This document shows positions 58,564 to 64,000 of a stretch of 64,000 nt of DNA, one piece after another (the first letter of the stretch is position 1; each line of letters opens with the position of its first letter). The position numbers and the translations under genes were made by a program. Source of the DNA: Oscillospiraceae bacterium (GTDB taxonomy: Bacteria; Bacillota; Clostridia; Oscillospirales; Oscillospiraceae); contig JAFPXK010000024.1 of assembly GCA_017412585.1 (NCBI GenBank), positions 44,239-108,238 of the forward strand. The letters run 5' to 3'. The notes under the pieces were generated by a model. It saw only the letters and a list, made by a program, of their open reading frames with translations. It had not been told where the DNA came from and did not search any database.

Positions 58564-58971
58564 TCACGCCACGGATTGGGCCAGCTGTACCAGCTCCACC
58601 GGGGTGAGGGCGTCGGAGGTCAGGGCGAACACCAGGCAGGCCTCCGTATCCACCCACAATACAGTGGTATAGTCGTTGCCGTTGCGGATCGCGCCCTCGT
58701 GGCCGGAGACGGAGACGCTGTCGCCGCCCCCATAGAGCGCCAGCACGTTCTGGGCCGTGTTTTCCTGTCCCTCCAGGGAATAGGTCTCATAATTAAGGGT
58801 CAGATAGGTGTTGGCGGCGGCGTCCACCTCCTCCATATCCGCCTGGGTCATGTATTGCCCCATGACGTGGCAGACCACCGTATGGACATAGGGCGTGTAA
58901 CGGTCGATAATCCAGGCAAGGGCTTCTTCGTCTCCCTGCTGTAGCCGCTGCAGCGCTTTGGCGTCGTGCAA
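58564..58971 (-). pseudogene. In-frame remnant fusing a sigma-factor N-terminus to an anti-sigma DUF4367-like C-terminus
   Basis: The 135-residue frame has two unrelated parts. Residues 1-50 (LQRLQQGDEEALAWIIDRYT and HTVVCHVMGQYMTQADMEEV) match region 2 of an ECF sigma-70 factor. Residues 50-135 (LYGGGDSVSVSGHEGAIRNG and LTPVELVQLAQSVA) resemble the DUF4367 domain of the anti-sigma-type proteins usually encoded just downstream of such sigma genes. Sigma regions 3-4, the anti-sigma N-terminal domain and its membrane helix are missing. An internal deletion across a sigma/anti-sigma operon that stayed in frame is the simplest explanation. Whether it is translated is unknown. Confidence 0.7.
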
Positions 58972-59139
58972 GGTATCATCTCCTCTGTATCGTCGTCTTG
59001 AACGGCCGTTCGCTTATAATAACACAGTTTCGTGGCAAAAGGTTTCATGACGCTGAAAATATTGCGGGCTTTTCATCCGGCCCGGGATATGGTATATTAT
59101 GTAATCAGTATGCAGACAAGGCGGAAGGAGGCGGCGCGG

Positions 59140-59805
59140 ATGGATGGGCGGCTGACGGAGATCTCCCGACGGGAGGTGCTGCGGTATTTACAGTGGCGCG
59201 GCGGCGAGGTGCCGGAGGAGCTTGCGCGGCAGCTGGACGGCTGCCAGGCGGCCTTGCTGGCAGCGGCCCGGCCCCGGGTGGTCTGGCGGCGGTACGATTT
59301 GCTGCCGGATATGACACTTGCGAGCACGGCGTTTCGCTTGCAGGGACAGGCGATCGGGCGGCTGCTGGCGGACTGCCGGGAGGTGATCCTTCTCTGCGCC
59401 ACGCTGGGGCTAGAGGCCGAAGCCCTGCTGCGGCGGGCCCAGGCGGGCAACATGGCGGAGGCGGTAGTGCTGGACGCCATGGGCAGCGCCGCCATTGAAA
59501 ACGTGTGTGACAATCTGTGCGGCGATTTGGCGAAACAATTTGCGCCCCGGTATCTGACTGACCGATTCAGCCCCGGATACGGGGATATGCCCATCGCGCA
59601 GCAGCAGGCGCTGTTTGACACCCTGGACGTGACCCGGCAAATCGGGGTGACGCTGACGGAAAGCGGCCTGATGGTGCCCCAGAAATCGGTGACGGCGGTG
59701 GTGGGCATTGCCCACAGACCGCAGCTCCGGCGGCGGGGCTGCGGCAGCTGCGAAAACCATGAACAATGCGCCTATCGCAAGGAGGGCAAGCACTGTGAAG
59801 CGTAA
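59140..59805 (+). CDS. Stand-alone methionine synthase reactivation-domain protein
   Basis: This 221-residue protein matches the vitamin B12-dependent methionine synthase activation domain, which in long MetH enzymes reductively re-methylates cob(II)alamin with S-adenosylmethionine. The key region is RFSPGYGDMPIAQQQALFDT (about 146), followed by GVTLTESGLMVPQKSVTAVV. The C-terminus is Cys-rich (CGSCENHEQC, about 200), possibly for an Fe-S or zinc site. GAAGGAGG is placed 8 nt before ATG 59140. The frame overlaps metH by 11 nt, and metH itself lacks this domain, so the two form a split enzyme. Confidence 0.9.
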   Translation: MDGRLTEISRREVLRYLQWRGGEVPEELARQLDGCQAALLAAARPRVVWRRYDLLPDMTLASTAFRLQGQAIGRLLADCREVILLCATLGLEAEALLRRAQAGNMAEAVVLDAMGSAAIENVCDNLCGDLAKQFAPRYLTDRFSPGYGDMPIAQQQALFDTLDVTRQIGVTLTESGLMVPQKSVTAVVGIAHRPQLRRRGCGSCENHEQCAYRKEGKHCEA

Positions 59806-62143
59806 AGACTTGACACTTCTCGACGGCGGCATGGGCACCATGCTGCAGCGCGCCGGACTGCCCATAGGCCAGTCGCCGGAGCGGTGGAACGTGGATTTCC
59901 CGGAGAGGGTGACGGCGGTACACCGGCAATATGTGGAGGCGGGCAGCCGGGTGCTGTACACCAATACGTTTGGGGTAAACCGCTTCCGGGCGGCCCGGTG
60001 CGGCGCTGCGGTGGAGGAACTCATCGACGCGGGCGTGGCCTGCGCCAGGGAGGCCGCCCGGGGACATGACGCGGAAGTGGCCCTGGACGTGGGGCCCATC
60101 GGGCAGCTTTTGGCGCCCCTGGGCACCCTCACCTTCCGGGAGGCCTACGACGTATTCGCCCAGGTGATGAAGCGGGGGCAGGACGCCGGGGCGGACCGCA
60201 TCGTCATTGAGACCATGAGCGATTTATACGAGGTGAAGGCGGCGGTGCTGGCGGCCCGGGAATGCACCAATCTGCCGGTGTGGGTGACCATGACCTTCGC
60301 CGAAAACGGACGGACCTTCACCGGGGTGACGGTGCCCGCCATGGCGCTGACGCTGGAGGGGCTGGGCGTGGAGGCCATGGGCTTCAACTGCTCGGTAGGG
60401 CCCCGGGAACTGGTGGCGTTGGCCCGGGAGCTGCACCGCTGGACGGACAGGCCCATTATTTTCAAGCCCAACGCAGGGCTGCCAAACCCGGCCACCGGGG
60501 GCTACGACATGACGGCGGAGGCATTTGCCGCCGCGTGCGCCCAGGCATTGAACAGCGGGGCCGCCATCTTCGGCGGCTGCTGCGGCACCACGCCGGACTA
60601 TATTGCCGCTCTGGGCCGTGCCCTGGACGAGGGCGGCGAAGTGGCCCGCCCCACGGGTGAGAAGCGCAGCGGCGTTTGCTCGGCCACACGAGTGGTAACC
60701 ACGGAGGGCATACACGTCATCGGCGAGCGCATCAACCCCACCGGGAAAAAGGCATTGCAGCAAGCGCTGCGCCAGGGCGACATGGACGCGGCGGCGTCCC
60801 TGGCCATAGCCCAGCAGGACGCCGGGGCGGAGATTTTGGACGTGAACGTAGGCGTGCCAGGCCTGGACGAGGCGGAGATGATGGCCCGAGCCGTCCGCGC
60901 CGTGCAGGCTGTTTCGGATTTGCCGGTGCAGATCGATTCCTCCGACCCAGCCGCCATTGAGGCGGGGCTGCGGGCGGTGAACGGCAAGGCGGCGGTGAAC
61001 TCCGTCAGCGGCAGCCGGGCGTTGCTGGAGGCCGTTTTGCCGCTGTGCAAAAAATACGGCGCGGCGGTGGTGGGTCTTTGCATGGATGAAAAGGGCATCC
61101 CCCAGACGTGGCAGGATAGAGTTGCCATTGCAAAGCGGATCATGGAGGCGGCAACGGCTGTCGGCATTCCCAAATCCGATATCTGGATTGACTGCCTGAC
61201 GCTGACGGTGTCGGCTCAGCAGGAGCAGGCGGTAGAGACACTGCGGGCGGTGCGGTACGTGACGGAGGAGCTGGGCCTGGCCACGGTGCTGGGGGTCAGC
61301 AATATCTCCTTCGGCCTGCCCCAGCGGCAGCAGATCACCGTCAGCTTTCTCACCCAGGCGCTGCAATGCGGGCTGCGAATGCCCATTGTCAACCCTAATC
61401 AGGAGGCTGTGATGGACGCGGTGGCGGCCTGCCGGGTGCTGTCCGGCGAGGACAGGGACAGCGCGGCCTACATCGCCAGGATGGGTCGGGTCTCCCCTGC
61501 CGCGCCTGCGGCGGCGGAAAGCGCTATGCCGTTGGAGGAAGCGGTGCTGCGGGGACTGGGGGCCCAGGTGGCCGAGGCCACAAGGGCGGCCCTGGCCCAC
61601 GCTGACGCCCTCCAGGTGGTCAACGAAAAGCTGATTCCCGCCCTGGACCGGGTGGGGCGGCTCTACGAGCAGGAAAAGCTGTATCTGCCCCAGCTCATCA
61701 ACGCCGCCAACGCCGCCTGCGCCGGGTTCGACGTGGTGAGGCAGGCCATTCTGGCCCAGGGCGGCAGCAGTGTGTCACGGGGCAAGATCGTACTGGCTAC
61801 GGTGCAGGGCGACATCCATGACATCGGCAAAAACATCGTAAAAGTGGTGCTGGAGAACTACGGCTACACCGTCATTGACCTGGGCAGGGACGTAGCGCCG
61901 GAGACGGTGGTGGAGACGGTGATTCGGGAGGACGCCCGGCTGCTGGGCCTCTCGGCGCTGATGACCACCACGGTATCGAAAATGGCGGAGACCATCGCCG
62001 CCGTGCGGCGAAGCGGACACGACTGCAAGATCATGGTGGGCGGCGCGGTGCTGACGGCGGACTACGCGGCGGAGATCGGTGCCGACTTCTACGCCCGGGA
62101 CGCCAAGCAGAGCGCCGACATTGCCGGGAAGGTGTTGGGATAA
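59795..62143 (+). CDS. metH: Cobalamin-dependent methionine synthase MetH, short form
   Basis: This 782-residue enzyme methylates homocysteine using methyl-THF through cobalamin. Domains in order: homocysteine-binding barrel (1-300; LLDGGMGTMLQRAG at 8, zinc Cys in FNCSVGP at about 198 and FGGCCGTTPDY at about 260), methyl-THF pterin domain (315-560; VIGERINPTGKK, QQDAGAEILDVNVGVPGLDE), cobalamin cap helices (580-655) and cobalamin domain with GDIHDIGKN (about 671) providing the axial His. No activation domain; that is the preceding gene. The start is GTG 59795, 9 nt after AAGGAGG. It links the B12 and C1 gene sets of this window. Confidence 0.95.
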   Translation: MKRKDLTLLDGGMGTMLQRAGLPIGQSPERWNVDFPERVTAVHRQYVEAGSRVLYTNTFGVNRFRAARCGAAVEELIDAGVACAREAARGHDAEVALDVGPIGQLLAPLGTLTFREAYDVFAQVMKRGQDAGADRIVIETMSDLYEVKAAVLAARECTNLPVWVTMTFAENGRTFTGVTVPAMALTLEGLGVEAMGFNCSVGPRELVALARELHRWTDRPIIFKPNAGLPNPATGGYDMTAEAFAAACAQALNSGAAIFGGCCGTTPDYIAALGRALDEGGEVARPTGEKRSGVCSATRVVTTEGIHVIGERINPTGKKALQQALRQGDMDAAASLAIAQQDAGAEILDVNVGVPGLDEAEMMARAVRAVQAVSDLPVQIDSSDPAAIEAGLRAVNGKAAVNSVSGSRALLEAVLPLCKKYGAAVVGLCMDEKGIPQTWQDRVAIAKRIMEAATAVGIPKSDIWIDCLTLTVSAQQEQAVETLRAVRYVTEELGLATVLGVSNISFGLPQRQQITVSFLTQALQCGLRMPIVNPNQEAVMDAVAACRVLSGEDRDSAAYIARMGRVSPAAPAAAESAMPLEEAVLRGLGAQVAEATRAALAHADALQVVNEKLIPALDRVGRLYEQEKLYLPQLINAANAACAGFDVVRQAILAQGGSSVSRGKIVLATVQGDIHDIGKNIVKVVLENYGYTVIDLGRDVAPETVVETVIREDARLLGLSALMTTTVSKMAETIAAVRRSGHDCKIMVGGAVLTADYAAEIGADFYARDAKQSADIAGKVLG

Positions 62144-62156
62144 GGAGGTGTTTCCT

Positions 62157-62726
62157 ATGGCGGACGTGATGCGGCTGTACCACACCGGATTTGCGGTGAT
62201 CCCCTCCCCCGACCTGCTGCGGGGGCGGAAAAACGCTGACTTCGGGCAGGGCTTTTATCTGACGGACGACGTGGCCTTTTCCCGGCGATGGGCACGGCAG
62301 CGAAGCTGTGAAGTAACTTACCTTAACAGCTATGAGTTGGATTGCCGTGGGCTTCGGGTGAAAGAATTCAGCCGGGACGAGGCGTGGTTTGACTATATCT
62401 TCCGCAACCGGCGGGACGAAACGGACGCTTTGGCGGGATATGACGTCATTATGGGCCCCATTGCCAACGACACCATCTACGACACCTGGGGCATCACCAC
62501 CAGCGGCTTTTTGCCCCGGGAACAGGCGCTGCGGCTGCTGTCCATAGGGCCGGAGTACCGGCAAATCGTCGTAAAATCCCCCGCCGCCGTGGCAAGGCTG
62601 CGGTTTTTGGGGGCGGAGGCGCTGACGGCGGAGGAGATTGCCCGATACCGGGAGACTGTGGCCCGGGAGGAGCGGCAGTTCCAGACGGCATTTGCGGCCC
62701 TTTTGGCGGAAATGAACGAAGATTGA
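62157..62726 (+). CDS. DUF3990-domain protein
   Basis: This 189-residue protein of the DUF3990 family, whose fold is thought to resemble ADP-ribosyltransferases, begins MADVMRLYHTGFAVIPSPDL. It carries NADFGQGFYLTDDVAFSRRW (about 25-44; family 'DFG.GFYLT') and DVIMGPIANDTIYDTW (about 99), typical of the family. Members are sometimes toxin-like, sometimes phage- or plasmid-borne; the real activity here is unknown. AAGGAGG is centred at the metH stop, so it is probably translated from the metH transcript. No antitoxin-like gene is adjacent. Confidence 0.85.
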   Translation: MADVMRLYHTGFAVIPSPDLLRGRKNADFGQGFYLTDDVAFSRRWARQRSCEVTYLNSYELDCRGLRVKEFSRDEAWFDYIFRNRRDETDALAGYDVIMGPIANDTIYDTWGITTSGFLPREQALRLLSIGPEYRQIVVKSPAAVARLRFLGAEALTAEEIARYRETVAREERQFQTAFAALLAEMNED

Positions 62727-62747
62727 CAGCTGTTTTAGGCAAAAAGA

Positions 62748-62790
62748 TACCCGGCAGGGATGGCGAACGACGCTCCCTGCCGGGTTTTTA
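62748..62790. terminator. Intrinsic terminator, bidirectional
   Basis: ACCCGGCAGGGA-(tggcgaacgacgc)-TCCCTGCCGGGT followed by TTTT on the plus strand; an A-run precedes it, so the minus strand also ends in Ts. Confidence 0.85.
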
Positions 62791-62797
62791 CCATCAT

Positions 62798-63346
62798 TTA
62801 CACGCAGGCCAGGGTCAAGCTCAGGAGAGCGGTGGCAATGAGCATCACCGCGAAGCTGACGGGCCATTTGCCGCCCCGGTTGAAGCCGTAAAAGTCCTCC
62901 CATTTGTGGCGGAACACCACCTGGGTCATGTAGACGACGCCGTAGAGAAGCACCGGCACCACGCCCAGGAGGGCGGCGAGGGCTGTCAACACCAGGCGGT
63001 CCCACAGGAGGTAGGTGGCCAGGGCCAGCAGTGGGCAGGCCAGATGGAGCCAGAAATCCGGGCCGGTGAGCAGGAATTTGGCGCCGAATTGAGGCAGCAG
63101 AAACACAAAGACCGTCAAAAGCGTCACCATGACGGACACGGTGGCGACGAATTTCAGCGTCAGTGCCCAGGGCCAGATCGAATGATGCAGTCCCATGGCG
63201 GCCACCAACAGGCAGGACGCGGCGCAAAGCAGGTTGGACAGCACGGTGAAATACCGCAGAGCCACGGCGCCCAGCTTTCGGATGTGGCGGGCCACCGCCT
63301 GGCACACGAGGGCAGCGATGAGGATGTTCAAAATGACGGAGGGCAT
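62798..63346 (-). CDS. Pr6Pr/FAR-17a-like membrane protein
   Basis: This 182-residue membrane protein has five or six helices (about 4-18, 30-52, 62-90, 97-118, 120-142, 160-180). The RYFTVLSNLLCAASCLLVA segment (about 32) and a HLACPLLALATYLLWDR segment (about 101) are shared by Pr6Pr and FAR-17a/AIG1-like proteins. A charged GFNRGGKWP loop precedes the last helix. Function unknown for bacteria. A weak GGAG site precedes ATG 63346. Confidence 0.78.
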   Translation of the reverse strand: MPSVILNILIAALVCQAVARHIRKLGAVALRYFTVLSNLLCAASCLLVAAMGLHHSIWPWALTLKFVATVSVMVTLLTVFVFLLPQFGAKFLLTGPDFWLHLACPLLALATYLLWDRLVLTALAALLGVVPVLLYGVVYMTQVVFRHKWEDFYGFNRGGKWPVSFAVMLIATALLSLTLACV

Positions 63347-63412
63347 GGGCGGATTCTCCTTTTTATTTGGTTAGGATCAGCATACCACATTTTGGGACAT
63401 TGGTCAAAGGGG

Positions 63413-63645
63413 TTACAACGGGAAGGCCACGGCGCTGCGGTACAGGGCTTGGAGCAGGGTCACGAAGTTCCGCACCGCCGGGCGCTGATCTTTCCGGTGG
63501 GTGCAGAGGACGCAGGAGAAATGCTCGGCGCAGTCGTAGGGTATCCAGGCAAACTGGCCGCTGAGGTCGTTGAGGAAGCCGGGGGCCAGGCACACGCCCC
63601 GACCGGCGGCCACGTTGGTGAGGGTGGTATCGTGGTCGGGGCAGC
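63413..63645 (-). pseudogene. Truncated LysR-family regulator, C-terminal piece only
   Basis: From about 63645 down to the TAA at 63413 the minus strand encodes roughly 77 residues resembling the end of a LysR substrate-binding domain: DTTLTNVAAGRGVCLAPGFL, then WIPYDCAEHFSCVLCTHRKD and a final VRNFVTLLQALYRSA. No helix-turn-helix or N-terminal part precedes it; upstream the sequence changes character. This is a 3' relic. ORF-wise only a GTG start at 63613 is available. Confidence 0.65.
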
Positions 63646-63790
63646 CAAGCGGCGTCGGCAGGCGACAGCGTGCGGCGTTGGCTCAAGGACAACGGAGTGC
63701 TGTGAGGTGACCGTGATGGATTTCGAAAAGGGATATGTATATAGGCTGATGGACCAGGGCGTTCACCTATTGAAATGCATTTCGGCACAG
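63646..63790 (+). other. Junction sequence with a possible gene tail
   Basis: On the plus strand one frame ends in AGDSVRRWLKDNGVL followed by TGA at about 63705, which looks like the C-terminus of an unidentified protein whose body is missing. A short frame MDFEKGYVYRLMDQGVHLLK follows from 63717 but runs through the terminator and repeat, so it is unlikely to be a gene. Sequence between two truncated genes suggests a rearrangement point. Confidence 0.4.
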
Positions 63791-63822
63791 ACAAAGGCCA
63801 TCCCCGGCGGGATGGCCTTTGT
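63791..63822. terminator. Perfect terminator hairpin before repeat copy 2
   Basis: ACAAAGGCCATCCC-CGGC-GGGATGGCCTTTGT. A 14-bp perfect stem, followed 2 nt later by the CAGATTGTC left end of the dispersed element. Confidence 0.75.
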
Positions 63823-63824
63823 CA

Positions 63825-64000
63825 CAGATTGTCTAAAAAGCATCGCAGATTTCGCGCCCGCAGGCGCGAACCATTGAAATCCGAAAAAAGTGATGACATG
63901 TACCCCAAGGGCACTGGCTCCACCAACCGCTCATTCTTCGCGGGGTGTCGCTGGCGCGCGTCACTTTTTTCACTTCTCAGGCTACGAAGTGTGCGAGCGA
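63825..64000. repeat. Multi-hairpin dispersed element, copy 2 (truncated by window end)
   Basis: It matches 46374-46490 closely: CAGATTGTC(T/A)AAAAAGCAT, then TTTCGCGCCCGCAGGCGCGA and on to ACTTCTCAGGCTACGAAGTG. A 56-bp stretch (63901-63956) not found in copy 1 sits in the loop of the GTGA(C/T)G...CGTCAC stem. The element continues past the window edge. Confidence 0.8.

Noticed and set aside
63717..63877. Small gene MDFEKGYVYRLMDQGV... at the right end
   Set aside because: Its frame runs through a perfect terminator hairpin and into the dispersed repeat, and it lacks a good SD. Chance coding is more likely.

Overview
The window is 64 kb of GC-rich, gene-dense bacterial chromosome from an anaerobic Gram-positive. 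An Oscillospiraceae-like gut member of the Clostridia fits best, but that is inference. The supporting evidence is: anaerobic (cbi) cobalamin synthesis, sortase-type and lipoprotein anchoring, ECF-type folate uptake, formate-tetrahydrofolate ligase, selenium-dependent molybdenum hydroxylase genes, sigma-A promoters with strong Shine-Dalgarno (SD) sites, and no outer-membrane genes. No complete rRNA, tRNA, phage, insertion sequence or CRISPR array was seen.

Region 1 (1-15019) is devoted to vitamin B12. Two promoters fire outward from about 3.85 kb, and each transcript begins with a cobalamin riboswitch. The leftward operon encodes a lipid-anchored CbiK cobaltochelatase, two secreted proteins resembling each other and NEAT domains, a 96-residue unknown and CobT (cut by the window edge). 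The rightward operon, cbiD-F-G-H-J-ET-A-B-cobD-cbiP-cbiC, is tightly overlapped and covers most of the corrin ring pathway, but cbiL, cobU and cobS are not present here.

Region 2 (15-18 kb) holds an M32 carboxypeptidase, a 300-bp tandem duplication of palindromic repeats, and a NifX-like protein with a histidine-rich tail. Region 3 (18-29 kb) is a molybdenum hydroxylase island: a three-subunit xanthine dehydrogenase-type enzyme, MocA, a fused selenium-dependent xanthine dehydrogenase, SelD, YqeB, a ModE-like regulator and an EF2568-type cysteine desulfurase. Together these suggest a labile-selenium cofactor rather than selenocysteine.

Region 4 (29-40 kb) has envelope and transport genes: cardiolipin synthase, a metal P-type ATPase with an HMA chaperone, a short pyruvate kinase homologue, an acyltransferase with a zinc ribbon, two transporters, VanZ, a HAD phosphatase and a C69 dipeptidase. 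Region 5 (40.5-46.3 kb) is a formate/folate C1 operon: fhs, folD, a THF riboswitch, folT, folC, fchA and a formate channel. Its FolD lacks two cyclohydrolase catalytic residues, and the operon supplies a separate cyclohydrolase (FchA).

Region 6 (46-64 kb) is mixed: a large cell-wall protein, a Y-family polymerase with YolD, an Fe-S aldo/keto reductase, GH13 amylase, LysE exporter, FAH-family hydrolase, a collapsed sigma/anti-sigma fusion, a split B12-dependent methionine synthase with its reactivation protein, a DUF3990 protein and a truncated LysR gene. A multi-hairpin element of about 200 bp occurs twice (46.4 kb and the right end), each time directly after a terminator hairpin.
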